A DNA stretch of 64,000 bases from Collimonas sp. OK242. Lineage in GTDB: Bacteria; Pseudomonadota; Gammaproteobacteria; Burkholderiales; Burkholderiaceae_D. This document shows, piece by piece, positions 26,481 to 35,058 of this stretch (its first letter is position 1; every line of letters starts with the position of its first letter). The translations under genes and the position numbers were made by a program. The notes under the pieces are model-generated. The model worked only from the letters and a program-made list of their open reading frames with translations, ran no database searches and was not told the origin of the DNA. The stretch spans positions 124,001 to 188,000 of the forward strand of contig NZ_FNOR01000011.1 of NCBI RefSeq assembly GCF_900107095.1, read 5' to 3'.

Positions 26481-27848
26481 TCACCTGGCCGGCGCTGCCA
26501 GCATCCTCTCCTGCACCTCCGAAGACAAAGGCTTCTGCCTCATCCAGTCGGCCAAGAGTCGATCATAGCCGGCCGCGTAAGCCAGATATTTACGGCTGCC
26601 GTCAGGCTTCACGGAAAACGAACGGATGCCGTGATCCGACTGCGGAAAAACCGCAATCGCGATATCCTTGCCGCTGCCGCGCAAGGCATTCAGGCGGGCG
26701 ATGGTCGGCGCACTGGGCGCCACCGAATCGTCTTGCGCAAACACCCACAGCTGCGGGATGGCGAGCTGCCGCAGCACTGCCAGCGAATCGTAATGCCAGA
26801 TCACTTGCGGGCTTTCGCCGCGCGCCCGTCCCACCTCGCCGCGCAGCAGCGTGCCACTGTACTGGCCATCGACTTTCGCCAGCCAAGGCTCGCCCGCGTA
26901 TTTATCCTTAGCGTGCAGCAATTGCGGCATGCCGCGACGGAAATCCGATGCGGCGACGTTGCCGGCCAGGGTAGTTAACGTACGCGCCTTGCCGATCACA
27001 TCTTCGCCGTAGCCGAGCTGGCGCAACTGGTAATCAACCTGCCACTGGTCCTGCTCGATCGGCGTGCCGATCACGCCATAACCGACCACCAGGAAATCGG
27101 CATGCGCCTTGAGCGCCGCCAGCGGCGCGACCCAGCCGCCCTGGCTGAAGCCGGCGAGGCCGACGCGGCCGATACGGCCGGCGCCCAACCGGCGCGCCTC
27201 CCCTACCGCTGCTGCGGCGTCGCCCGCCAACAGCACGAAATCCTGGGTATAAACGCCGCCTGAGCCGCCAGTGCCGCGCTTGTCGAACAAGAAGGCGGCG
27301 ACGCCTTGGCTCGCCATCAGGAATGCATGGTTGCTAGCATCCACCGTGGCGCTCGATTCGGATCCGTGCACCAGCACGAACAGCGGCGGTTTGTCGCCGC
27401 CAGCCATCGGTTCGATCAGTTCGCCATTCAGCTGCACCGCACCGGACATGAAACGGGTGCGGGTAATCCGCAGCGGCAACCGCGACCATTGTTGCGCGTC
27501 AGCGCCGGAAAACTGCAAGTCGAGCGAAGCGGCCTGGCATCCGGCATAAGTCAGGCGCCCCGCCAGCCTGGCCGGATTATCGGCATCCTGCGCTGCGTTC
27601 AGGACGCCGTCGCCAGCCATTTCAAAGACGCCGCTGCGACCGTTGAAATCAGTCGCCAGCAGTGTCTGCGGAAAGCCCGGGCGCTGGGTCAGGGTGACGA
27701 TTTCGCCCGCCGGTGAACGGTAGGCGCCGGTAAGACAGGCCGGCGCCGCCGGCGGCAGGGACTGGGCAAAAGCCGCGTCTGAAAAGCAGGCAAGCGCAAA
27801 TACTGAATAGAAGAGAATAGTAGAGGTTCGAGCTTTGGTGGATGGCAT
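26481..27848 (-). CDS. Secreted alpha/beta hydrolase (dienelactone-hydrolase/peptidase S9-like)
   Basis: 455 residues starting at Met 27848 (AAGGA seven bases upstream) with a cleavable signal peptide ending AAFAQS. An N-terminal beta domain (about 35-150) precedes the hydrolase fold. The oxyanion-hole region is FVLVHGSESSATVD, the nucleophile elbow is GLAGFSQGGWVAP (Ser), the acid is near WVFAQDDSVAP and the His is in PQSDHGIRSF. Likely a periplasmic esterase or peptidase of unknown substrate. It is inside the segment bounded by the two tRNA-Asn repeats but has normal high GC. Confidence 0.75.
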   Translation of the reverse strand: MPSTKARTSTILFYSVFALACFSDAAFAQSLPPAAPACLTGAYRSPAGEIVTLTQRPGFPQTLLATDFNGRSGVFEMAGDGVLNAAQDADNPARLAGRLTYAGCQAASLDLQFSGADAQQWSRLPLRITRTRFMSGAVQLNGELIEPMAGGDKPPLFVLVHGSESSATVDASNHAFLMASQGVAAFLFDKRGTGGSGGVYTQDFVLLAGDAAAAVGEARRLGAGRIGRVGLAGFSQGGWVAPLAALKAHADFLVVGYGVIGTPIEQDQWQVDYQLRQLGYGEDVIGKARTLTTLAGNVAASDFRRGMPQLLHAKDKYAGEPWLAKVDGQYSGTLLRGEVGRARGESPQVIWHYDSLAVLRQLAIPQLWVFAQDDSVAPSAPTIARLNALRGSGKDIAIAVFPQSDHGIRSFSVKPDGSRKYLAYAAGYDRLLADWMRQKPLSSEVQERMLAAPAR

Positions 27849-28032
27849 TTGAATTCCTTGGCGTAGGTGCCAAATCCTACCCGATATACTTACCGCAAGG
27901 CAACTACGCTGCCTGAGCCAAACCCGCGCAGCGGTCAATTGGCACTAGCGTCTGCGCTGGCAAATAATAGAATGTCCGGCCCGCGGCAAACGTCGATAAT
28001 TATTCATGCGGCTTTCCGACTAATTCGAAGCT

Positions 28033-28085
28033 CGGACGGTTAATCCGCAGGTCCCTGGCTCGAGTCCAGGTCGGGGAGCCAAGAT
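28033..28085 (+). pseudogene. Truncated tRNA-Asn copy (direct repeat copy 2; possible att relic)
   Basis: Carries the anticodon stem-loop, variable loop, T arm, acceptor 3' strand and CCA of tRNA-Asn, but the 5' acceptor strand and D arm are absent, so it cannot be a functional tRNA. The anticodon loop has G instead of the invariant U33. It is followed by a terminator in the same position as at the intact gene. Confidence 0.85.
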
Positions 28086-28091
28086 ATATAA

Positions 28092-28120
28092 AGGGTTGCA
28101 TGCAAATGCAGCCCCTTTTC
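28092..28120 (+). terminator. Terminator retained by the truncated tRNA copy
   Basis: Stem GGGTTGCAT/ATGCAGCCC with the same GCAA loop as the intact tRNA's terminator, then CTTTTC. The stem bases differ from the intact copy but remain paired (one T-G), so the duplicate has diverged while keeping structure. Confidence 0.7.
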
Positions 28121-28330
28121 CATTTCTGGCCTGTGACGCAGACGTGACAGGCACACCACGTTCCCCTCCCTTCTTCGATCCTTGACGCCGCAGCTTGCAA
28201 ATTTCGCGCAATGATCCACCATCACATGCGACTTCTTGCCGCCTAGCTGTAGTTCATCGCCGCGCCGATCGGCAGCCGCCGCGGGGTCTGGACCCGGCCT
28301 CTGCTTGGACTTTCAAGAACATGGCGCTTC

Positions 28331-29131
28331 TCAAAATTTACCGGCGGGCAGCAGCCAGTTCCTGGGCAGACTGTAGTGCTGCTCGCTCAGCAGATCGATG
28401 CCGCAATCCAGCTGCTCGACCCAGGCTATGAAGCGGGCCACCATTTCCGGTCCCTGGAACATGCAGCCGTGCTGCGGCACGATGCACTGGATATCCAGCT
28501 GCCGCACCATCGCCGCCCACAGGCGGCAGGCACGGTTGCCGCTCATATAGCGCCGGTGGAAGGATTGCATGTTGCGCAAGTGCGCCGGGAAATCGCTCAC
28601 CGGCTGCGCCGCTTCGCTGTTGCTGACCATCGACGCTCCCAGGTCGCCCGAGAACAGGATCTTGCTGACCGGGTCGTAGAACTGGAAATTGCCCTCTGAA
28701 TGCAGGAAGTGCGCCGGCAACGCCAGTACTTCGCTCTGGCCGATCTGGATGCGCAAACCATCATCCGGGATAGAGATGATGCGGCCGGCGGTTTTCCCCG
28801 CCGGGCAAAAATGCGGGATGAAACGCGACCACAGCTTGGAGATGACCACCTGGCATTCCGAGCCGGTCAGCCAGCGGCCGACCGAGGCGACGATGTCGGG
28901 ATCGGCATGCGAAGCCAGGATATATTTCAGTTCCTTGGGCGGGAAGAAGCGGCTCAGCGCGATGAACAGTTCGTTGTAGGTCATCTGGCCGCCGGGATCG
29001 ATCAGTGCGCCCTGGCCGTGATCGCAGATGAAGAACTGGTTGGTCTGGACCACTTCGCCTTCATCTTCTTCAATCAGGTCGGAAAACATGACGCAGACGT
29101 GCTGGCCGTTATTGAAGAGCTCGGTAGCCAT
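28331..29131 (-). CDS. Metallo-beta-lactamase-fold protein of the ODP (flavodiiron-like) family
   Basis: 266 residues matching the oxygen-binding diiron domain of flavodiiron proteins but without the flavodoxin domain. Metal-site remnants are ASHADPDIVAS (H75, D77, D79), AHFLHSEGNF, LFSGDLGAS and VPQHG. In flavodiiron proteins the first motif is HxExDH; here Glu is Asp and the last His is Ile80, so the metal site is altered. Possible roles are redox or oxygen sensing or partnering with a separate flavoprotein; none is shown by context. The neighbouring genes are unrelated. Confidence 0.75.
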   Translation of the reverse strand: MATELFNNGQHVCVMFSDLIEEDEGEVVQTNQFFICDHGQGALIDPGGQMTYNELFIALSRFFPPKELKYILASHADPDIVASVGRWLTGSECQVVISKLWSRFIPHFCPAGKTAGRIISIPDDGLRIQIGQSEVLALPAHFLHSEGNFQFYDPVSKILFSGDLGASMVSNSEAAQPVSDFPAHLRNMQSFHRRYMSGNRACRLWAAMVRQLDIQCIVPQHGCMFQGPEMVARFIAWVEQLDCGIDLLSEQHYSLPRNWLLPAGKF

Positions 29132-29352
29132 GGATCTTTCAAGTGAAATGAATAATCGACAAGCGTAGTACGGAGTGCGGCTGCGGTTCCTTGATAAAGA
29201 TCAAATTATTGACAGTTTGCAACGACGGCAAGTTCAGCTGCTGCACTGACGCAGCTAAGATATATGACCAGCTTGTTGCCAGCTCCCTGATCGGATCGGA
29301 ACGGGATGCACGGCGCCAGTACCGCCGCCGCTATTAGAAAGACAGTCGACAG

Positions 29353-29835
29353 ATGCCGTATAAATTTGAGAAATCCAGCGCCCTGGCAATCGCCCCATCC
29401 CAATTCTGGGCGCACGCCAGGTTTGCGGACGTCAACGCTGAGCTCATGCCATGGGTGCACATGATAGCCCCCGGAGACTGGAAGTCGCGTCCGCTCATTG
29501 AATGGCCCGCCGGGCGGCAGTTGTTTAGCAGCTGGGTTCTTCTGTTCGGTTTCCTTCCGGTCGATTTACATTTCTTGTGTCTGGAACGGATCGATCCGGA
29601 ACGCGGCTTCGACGAACGTTCCAGTTCCTTCAGCAACAGATTCTGGCAGCATTCCCGCAGCGTTGTGCCATGCGAAGGCGGCTGCATCGTGTCGGACCGG
29701 GTCGAGTACGCGTCCCGCTTGCCGCTGCTCGGCGCCATTTTATTGCCGGTCTACCGCGCCATCTTTGACAGCCGCCATCGTTTCCTCAGGCGGAAATATG
29801 GACGAGCTGCCGACCAACAATCGATCAAGACATGA
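29353..29835 (+). CDS. SRPBCC-like hypothetical protein
   Basis: 160 residues. The pattern 'substrate entry, DLHFLCLERIDPERGF, then IVSDRVEYASRLPLLGAIL, HRFLRRKYG' is like the SRPBCC/ligand-binding family found beside cell-division-inhibitor-like genes. Family assignment is from memory and moderate. No enzyme motif is visible. It stands alone, with AT-rich non-coding sequence on both sides (29132-29352 and 29836-30102) in which I see nothing else. Confidence 0.6.
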   Translation: MPYKFEKSSALAIAPSQFWAHARFADVNAELMPWVHMIAPGDWKSRPLIEWPAGRQLFSSWVLLFGFLPVDLHFLCLERIDPERGFDERSSSFSNRFWQHSRSVVPCEGGCIVSDRVEYASRLPLLGAILLPVYRAIFDSRHRFLRRKYGRAADQQSIKT

Positions 29836-30102
29836 TGATTTCTGCATTGCCTTTAACTCGTCGCCCCACTTAGGTAAGACTCTTTTGTTAAGCCAGCATT
29901 GTTGTTCTTCGTGATTTATGATGCGCAGATACCTGATTTTGGTACCGGCGAGACGGGTCGGGAGCTATTGGAGGCACTCCCCCGGCGCTACATGCGAGTG
30001 CTTATCCAGTTGCATGCGCTGGTAGAATCGGCGAGGGAGATGTAAAGAAAACCCGTTCAATCTCGCATTGTCGTTGTTTGAAGAAACATAAAGGAAATTT
30101 GG

Positions 30103-30552
30103 ATGAGTTGGATTGTATACACTGATGGTGGCGCGGCCCCTTCCAATCCCGGCCCTGCCGCGTGGGGAGCGGTCATTATTACGCCTGACAAGATTGTCTC
30201 GCACCACAAAGGATTTATTGGACATGGCACCAACCAAATTGCCGAGCTAACTGCTGCGATAGAAGGTCTTCTGCTCATTCCTGCGGATTCCAAAGTAGAG
30301 CTGGTGTCGGATAGTCAGTACGTATTAAAAGGCTTAACAGAGTGGCGCAAGGGCTGGGAGAAAAATGGCATGCGGAATTCCAAAAAGGAGTTGGTCGCCA
30401 ACTTAGAGCTATGGAAGCGGCTATACCATGTCGCGGATGCGCGCAAAGTGGTGACCCGCTGGATCAAAGGCCATAGCGGCGATAAATATAATGAGCAAGC
30501 CGACATGCTGGTTGGCGAGGCGATTGCATTAGCGCGCATGAACGCGGTATGA
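30103..30552 (+). CDS. rnhA: Ribonuclease HI
   Basis: Degrades RNA in RNA-DNA hybrids. 149 residues. Catalytic carboxylates: YTDGGAAPSNPG (D8), IAELTAAIEGL (Glu), LVSDSQYVLKG (Asp) and NEQADMLVGEA (Asp). The basic handle WRKGWEKNGM is present. It is distinct from the classical rnhA-dnaQ arrangement because no dnaQ adjoins, so the genome may have a second copy. Confidence 0.92.
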   Translation: MSWIVYTDGGAAPSNPGPAAWGAVIITPDKIVSHHKGFIGHGTNQIAELTAAIEGLLLIPADSKVELVSDSQYVLKGLTEWRKGWEKNGMRNSKKELVANLELWKRLYHVADARKVVTRWIKGHSGDKYNEQADMLVGEAIALARMNAV

Positions 30553-30565
30553 GGATGGAAAATCT

Positions 30566-30796
30566 ATGATGACAATATTTGCAGTACCCGTTTTCGATGC
30601 GACTGTAATCGTCGAAGGTAATGAGCTATTCAAAGGACAGGGTTCGGCGACGCGTTGGGCCGAACGTTTGGCCGCTGAAATTGGCGACAAGGTGGTTGCG
30701 AAAAAGATCGGGAACGGCTGGGCATTGTGTGGCTCGGTGGATGGCATCGATTGCGTGTGGGGCATTCACGGGCAACGGCTTAAACGAATCAATTGA
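30566..30796 (+). CDS. Small hypothetical protein downstream of RNase HI
   Basis: 76 residues (MMTIFAVPVFDATVIVEGNE... WGIHGQRLKRIN) that I do not recognise. It starts 13 bases after the RNase HI stop with a GAGGATGG stretch upstream, so it is probably co-transcribed. Compact alpha/beta composition, no signal peptide. Confidence 0.5.
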   Translation: MMTIFAVPVFDATVIVEGNELFKGQGSATRWAERLAAEIGDKVVAKKIGNGWALCGSVDGIDCVWGIHGQRLKRIN

Positions 30797-30972
30797 AGGA
30801 AACTTAGTCTTTGGTGCTGCTCCGGCAGCGATTGGGAGTAGCTCAGCTCCTGACCCGGAAGCTGGCATTTGCATCTTTCTGTAACGTGTCACCTACGCCC
30901 TGCCGCAGTCGTCTCGCCAGATGCCTTGAGCCGACGCGAAATCGCCCGGACTGTGGAACTGGGTAATTGCCG

Positions 30973-31833
30973 TCAGATAGCGTTGAGCGGGATTTTGAGA
31001 TAGCGAACGCCGTTCGAATCGGCGGGCGGCAATTCTCCGGCCCGGATATTGACTTGTACCGAAGGCAAAATCAGAGTTGGCATTTCCAGCGTCGCATCGC
31101 GCGCCTGGCGCATGGCCACAAACTGTTCTTCGCTCACGCCGTCATGCACGTGGATATTGTATTTTCTCTGGGCGCATACGGTGGTTTCCCAAGCGGGCTC
31201 CCGGCCCGCTGGCGGATAATCGTGGCACACGAAGAGCCTGGTGGCGCCCGGCAGGTCCAACAGCTTGCGAATGGAGCGATACAACTCGTGCGCATCGCCG
31301 CCGGGGAAGTCGCAGCGGGCCGAGCCGACGTCGGGCATGAAGATCGTATCGCCGACAAAGACCGCATCCCCAATCTGGTAGGCCATATCGGCAGGCGTAT
31401 GGCCAGGTACATGGAGTGCTCTGGCGCTCAGGCCGCCAATGGCAAATTCTTCGTTTTCTTCAAACAAATGGTCGAACTGCGAGCCATCGGGCCGGAACTC
31501 CGGCTCCAGGTTAAACAGCTTCTTGAAGACGCCCTGCACGCTGCGGATATTCTGCCCGATGGCAATCCTGCCGCCCAGATGGTTTCGGAGATAAGGCGCA
31601 GCCGACAAATGATCAGCGTGAGCATGCGTCTCCAGGATCCACTCCACCCGCAACTCGTGCTCGCGCACGAATGCGATGACCTTGTCGGCATTTGCCGTCG
31701 AGGTCCGCCCCGCGTTGGGATCATAGTCCAGCACGGAGTCAATGACGGCGCACTCCGGCTGCCCTTCCTGGTAGACCACGTAGGTCACGGTCCAAGTCGC
31801 GGGATCGAAGAATGGTTGTATGACGTGCGGCAT
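30973..31833 (-). CDS. blh: Blh-type metallo-beta-lactamase-fold persulfide dioxygenase
   Basis: 286-residue protein of the ETHE1/Blh group that oxidises glutathione persulfide to sulfite in sulfide detoxification. Metal ligands: ETHAHADHLSAAPYL, HVPGHTPADMAYQIG, VGDTIFMPDVGSARCDFPGG and VCHDYPP. The start at 31833 has GGAGA upstream; the longer frame to 31869 runs into the operator. It is divergent from a BigR-type repressor gene and shares an AT-rich operator region, the known bigR-blh layout of Xylella and Agrobacterium. Confidence 0.85.
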   Translation of the reverse strand: MPHVIQPFFDPATWTVTYVVYQEGQPECAVIDSVLDYDPNAGRTSTANADKVIAFVREHELRVEWILETHAHADHLSAAPYLRNHLGGRIAIGQNIRSVQGVFKKLFNLEPEFRPDGSQFDHLFEENEEFAIGGLSARALHVPGHTPADMAYQIGDAVFVGDTIFMPDVGSARCDFPGGDAHELYRSIRKLLDLPGATRLFVCHDYPPAGREPAWETTVCAQRKYNIHVHDGVSEEQFVAMRQARDATLEMPTLILPSVQVNIRAGELPPADSNGVRYLKIPLNAI

Positions 31834-31871
31834 CAGGGGTCTCCGTGGACATAAAAACACTACTCGCAATA

Positions 31872-31910
31872 ATTATATCAAATGATATAATATATTAAGA
31901 TAAATTATCT
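31872..31910. promoter_or_regulatory. Divergent operator region with two AT-rich palindromes
   Basis: ATTATATCAAATGATATAAT (31872-31891) is a perfect 8+4+8 palindrome and AGATAAATTATCT (31898-31910) a perfect 6+1+6 one. They lie between blh and the ArsR/BigR gene and overlap the expected promoters. Binding by the adjacent repressor is inferred from context. Confidence 0.65.
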
Positions 31911-31927
31911 CATTAATATCTCAGCAT

Positions 31928-32266
31928 ATGAACGAGACTCCCGCCATTATTGACCTTGGCACCATGCAGGCCTCTGCGACGCGAGCCTGCGCGCTGCTCA
32001 AGGTGCTGGCAAATCCGGACCGGCTACTGCTGATGTGCCAGTTATCCCAGGGCGAGCTATGCGTGAATGAGCTGGAGGAGCGGCTCGACATACGGCAGCC
32101 TACTCTTTCCCAGCAACTCGGCGTGCTGCGTGAAAACGGCCTGGTCGCAACGCGGCGGGACGGCAGGAGCATCTTCTATTCCATTGCAAGCGCGGAAGCG
32201 CTTGCCGTGATGAGGATTCTTTATGAACAGTTTTGCGCCAATGTCCAACAGGAGACAACATGTTGA
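31928..32266 (+). CDS. bigR: BigR/SqrR-type ArsR-family repressor
   Basis: 112-residue winged-helix repressor. The recognition helix region is LDIRQPTLSQQLGVLRENGLV and the wing is TRRDGRSIFYSI. Cys37 (LLMCQL) and Cys103 (EQFCANV) are 66 residues apart, the same spacing as the redox/persulfide-sensing pair of BigR; further Cys at 21, 45 and 112 are extra. Oxidation or polysulfide bridging would release DNA and turn on blh and the transporter genes. The next gene overlaps it by seven bases. Confidence 0.85.
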   Translation: MNETPAIIDLGTMQASATRACALLKVLANPDRLLLMCQLSQGELCVNELEERLDIRQPTLSQQLGVLRENGLVATRRDGRSIFYSIASAEALAVMRILYEQFCANVQQETTC

Positions 32267-32694
32267 TGGATCTAGGAAACTTCACACCCGGCTTGTCGCT
32301 GGCCGGCGGGCTGCTTATTGGCGCGGCGGCAGCCGTGCTGGTTCTCTTCAATGGCCGTATCGCCGGAATTAGCGGCATCCTCGGAGGAGCGCTGAGTCTG
32401 CCGCGCAACGACATGGCATGGCGTATAACCTTTCTCGCAGGCTTGGTCGGCGCCCCAATCCTCGCGAACGCGTTCGGCAATCCGGCGACTCCCGACATTC
32501 AGGCCGGCTGGGGCGAAATCCTCATCGCCGGCTTTCTGGTTGGCCTCGGGACCCGCTATGCCGGCGGCTGTACGAGCGGCCATGGCGTCTGCGGCATCTC
32601 GCGCGGCGCCATCCGCTCGCTGATCGCGACGGCGACCTTCATGGCGGCGGGCTGCGCGACCGTCTTCGTGCAACGACATCTGATTGGAGGCTGA
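32260..32694 (+). CDS. YeeE/YedE (PmpA-like) sulfur-transport membrane protein
   Basis: 144 residues with about four membrane segments and the YeeE/YedE signature [20 protein letters not shown], the conserved Cys being part of thiosulfate or sulfide-compound transport in characterised YeeE. The start ATG at 32260 has AGGAG upstream and overlaps bigR. It forms the first half of a split two-gene transporter with the next gene. Confidence 0.85.
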   Translation: MLMDLGNFTPGLSLAGGLLIGAAAAVLVLFNGRIAGISGILGGALSLPRNDMAWRITFLAGLVGAPILANAFGNPATPDIQAGWGEILIAGFLVGLGTRYAGGCTSGHGVCGISRGAIRSLIATATFMAAGCATVFVQRHLIGG

Positions 32695-32695
32695 A

Positions 32696-33142
32696 ATGAC
32701 CGCAGTCACTGCATTGCTGGCTGGCCTGCTCTTCGGCATCGGCTTGATGGTTTCCGGCATGGCCAACCCGGCAAAGGTGCTTGGCTTCCTCGACCTGGCA
32801 GGACGCTGGGACCCGTCGCTGGCCTTCGTGATGCTCGGTGCGATAGCCGTCGGCTCGCTCGCGTTCTTCATTGCCAAACGCCGCAAGCGCTCGTTCCTGG
32901 GATTGCCCGTCCAGCTGCCAGCCAGTGCGAAGGTAACGCTGAGATTGGTTTTGGGAAGCGCAGCATTCGGCATCGGCTGGGGCCTTGCAGGCTTCTGTCC
33001 TGGTCCTGCGCTAGTCGCCTTGGGCGCGGGTTACCCGAAGGCATGGGGCTTTGTTGCCGCCATGGTAGCCGGCATGCTCGTCTTCGATATGCTCGAGCGG
33101 GTGAAGTCGAATCGGCAGCAGGCTTTAAACCACCTCGAATAA
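32696..33142 (+). CDS. YeeE/YedE (PmpB-like, DUF6691) membrane protein
   Basis: 148 residues, about four membrane segments, with motifs [22 protein letters not shown] and [19 protein letters not shown]. It is the second half of the split YeeE-type transporter, starting one base after the preceding stop with GGAGG upstream. Likely imports or exports a small sulfur compound in concert with blh; substrate unproven. Confidence 0.85.
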   Translation: MTAVTALLAGLLFGIGLMVSGMANPAKVLGFLDLAGRWDPSLAFVMLGAIAVGSLAFFIAKRRKRSFLGLPVQLPASAKVTLRLVLGSAAFGIGWGLAGFCPGPALVALGAGYPKAWGFVAAMVAGMLVFDMLERVKSNRQQALNHLE

Positions 33143-33350
33143 CTCGTTTTTGCCCCGGTGAGGCGGCGCATCGTAGCTGGACGAATTTCAGTTGAATACT
33201 TTTTGGTTGCGTGACGCAAGAACAGCCATTCCGGCACTGCCTATCAGTCCGATCGGTCCGATTGAAGGCCGAATTTGGCCCCTCGGCCTTCGCATCAGAA
33301 CGCCGGGAGACCTCGCTCTTTCAACATGACAAGTCGCTGCAGGTTGTACG

Positions 33351-33403
33351 AACCAAAACGTGCGCTGGCCGCGTTGCATGGCTTGCCACCATACGTTTTG
33401 GTT
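33351..33403. repeat. Inverted repeat in the pmp-pcaR spacer
   Basis: AACCAAAACGT (33351-33361) and ACGTTTTGGTT (33393-33403) are perfect inverted repeats 31 bases apart. The 295-base spacer 33143-33437 has no convincing gene. Confidence 0.45.
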
Positions 33404-33437
33404 TGAACGCATCTCCCGAATTGAATGTTAACAGGCC

Positions 33438-34211
33438 CTAGAGCAAGGCGTTCAGCTCGACCTGTATCTTGATCAGCGCCGGCAGGCAACGCTCCACCAT
33501 CTGCTCGATCGGCATGCGACCGGCGTGCACGCTGATGTTCATCGCCGCCACCACTTCGCCGCGGAAGTTCTTCAGCGGGACGGCGATGGTGCACAGGCCA
33601 AGTTCCAGTTCCTGGTCCACCAGCGCATAGCCGCGCGCACTGGCACGCGCGATCTCTAGCGCCAGGCGTTCCTTGTTGACGATGGTGTGCTCCGTGATCT
33701 GCTCCGGCTGGGTACGCGCCAGGAAAGCCTCGAGCTGCTGCGGCGTCAGGTTGGCCAGCAGCATGCGGCCGTTAGCGGTGCAGTACGCCGGCACCCGCGT
33801 GCCGGGCTGCAGCGTGGCCGACACCAGTTGCCCGGCACTGACGGCGGCCACGCACACCAGCTGGTCGTGATCGAGCACGCCGACCGATGCGGCTTCCCCC
33901 AACCCATACGCAAGGCGGTACAACAGCGGCTGCACCACGCGCGGCAGCCGTGCCGAGTGCAGGTAGGACTGCCCTAGCCGCAATACCATCGGCGTCAACG
34001 AAAACAGTTTGTTCTCATGCCGCATATAGCCGAGGTGGGTTAGCGTGATCAGGTAGCGCCGCGCCGCCGCGCGCGTCAGGCCAGTGCGTTCGGCCACCTC
34101 GGCGATGCTCAGGCGGCTGCGTTCCTGGTCGAAGGCTTCGATCACTTGCAGGCCTTTTTCCAGCCCGGCGATCAAGTCGCGCCTGGCTGGCAGGTCGATT
34201 TCGGTATCCAT
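33438..34211 (-). CDS. IclR-family regulator of the pcaHG-B-CD operon
   Basis: 257 residues from Met 34211 (the frame is open to 34322). The N-terminal helix-turn-helix (LSIAEVAERTGLTRAAARRYL) and the IclR effector domain (GTRVPAYCTANGRMLLA, GYALVDQELELGLCTIAVP) are of the PcaR/PcaU/PobR type. It is divergent from pcaH, with a palindromic operator between them, so it probably controls protocatechuate dioxygenase expression in response to protocatechuate or beta-ketoadipate. Whether it activates or represses is not visible. Confidence 0.85.
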   Translation of the reverse strand: MDTEIDLPARRDLIAGLEKGLQVIEAFDQERSRLSIAEVAERTGLTRAAARRYLITLTHLGYMRHENKLFSLTPMVLRLGQSYLHSARLPRVVQPLLYRLAYGLGEAASVGVLDHDQLVCVAAVSAGQLVSATLQPGTRVPAYCTANGRMLLANLTPQQLEAFLARTQPEQITEHTIVNKERLALEIARASARGYALVDQELELGLCTIAVPLKNFRGEVVAAMNISVHAGRMPIEQMVERCLPALIKIQVELNALL

Positions 34212-34235
34212 GATAAATAAACGCAAATTTGGGCG

Positions 34236-34267
34236 ATATTCGCACAAATTGTGCGCATAGCGAATAT
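34236..34267. promoter_or_regulatory. Palindromic operator between the IclR gene and pcaH
   Basis: CGCACAAATTGTGCG (34241-34255) is a perfect 7+1+7 palindrome. It overlaps an outer inverted pair, ATATTCGC (34236-34243) and GCGAATAT (34260-34267). This nested dyad is the best candidate site for the adjacent IclR regulator. Confidence 0.65.
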
Positions 34268-34353
34268 AGCATGCCTTAACTCCCTTGTGACGGAGTGACG
34301 GCTTGCATACCATCGTCTTCATCCCTGCCGCATCACCTACAAGGAGTCATGCT

Positions 34354-35046
34354 TTGAAATTCGATGCCATCGCACCCGGCGTTTATCCGGAACTGATCTA
34401 TCCACCCTACAAATCGACCGTCAAGCGCGGCCCGGTCCAGCCGTCGCTGCGCATCGCCGCAGGCTTGCCGGTAGAACAGAATATCGCGCCGTCGCCGCGC
34501 ATCCTCTTGCCTAACGACATGGACCTGACCGCACAGGGCGACGCTGAACCGCTGGGCGAGAAAATCGTCGTCACCGGCCGCGTGCAGGACGAAGACGGCA
34601 AGCCCGTGCGCAACTCATTGCTGGAAGTCTGGCAATGCAATGCTGCCGGCCGCTACCGCCACAAGCGCGACCAGCATCACGCGCCGCTGGACCCGAACTT
34701 CCACGGCTGGGGCAAGATGATGACCGATGACGAAGGCCGTTACCGCTTCGTCACCATCAAGCCCGGCCCTTACCCGTGGGGCAATCACGACAAGGCATGG
34801 CGCCCGGCCCACATTCATTTTTCCCTGTTCGGCAACGTGTATGCGCAGCGCCTGGTAACGCAGATGTACTTCCCCAGCGATCCGCTGTTCGACTACGACC
34901 CGATCTTCCAGAGCATTCCGGACCTGGCCGCGCGCCAGCGCCTGATCTCGCGCTACAGTCTGGAGCACACTGTGGGCGACCAAATGCTGGGCTATGAATT
35001 CGACATCGTCCTGCGCGGCCGCGACGCCACGCCGATGGACAATTAA
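34354..35046 (+). CDS. pcaH: Protocatechuate 3,4-dioxygenase beta subunit
   Basis: Ring-cleaving enzyme converting protocatechuate to 3-carboxy-cis,cis-muconate. 230 residues. Fe(III) ligands: AGRYRHKRD (Tyr), GPYPWGNHDKAWRPAHIHF (Tyr, His, His). The start is TTG at 34354 with AAGGAG seven bases upstream; no in-frame ATG is as well placed. pcaG follows 12 bases later and supplies the alpha subunit. Confidence 0.95.
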   Translation: MKFDAIAPGVYPELIYPPYKSTVKRGPVQPSLRIAAGLPVEQNIAPSPRILLPNDMDLTAQGDAEPLGEKIVVTGRVQDEDGKPVRNSLLEVWQCNAAGRYRHKRDQHHAPLDPNFHGWGKMMTDDEGRYRFVTIKPGPYPWGNHDKAWRPAHIHFSLFGNVYAQRLVTQMYFPSDPLFDYDPIFQSIPDLAARQRLISRYSLEHTVGDQMLGYEFDIVLRGRDATPMDN

Positions 35047-35058
35047 GGAGAGTACCGA

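Larger units (their letters stand above)
27849..28330. other. 482-base gap: tRNA relic and terminator, otherwise no gene
   Basis: Contains the partial tRNA-Asn copy (28033-28085) and its terminator. I see no promoter-plus-ORF combination; frames that cross it lack ribosome binding sites. Confidence 0.6.
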
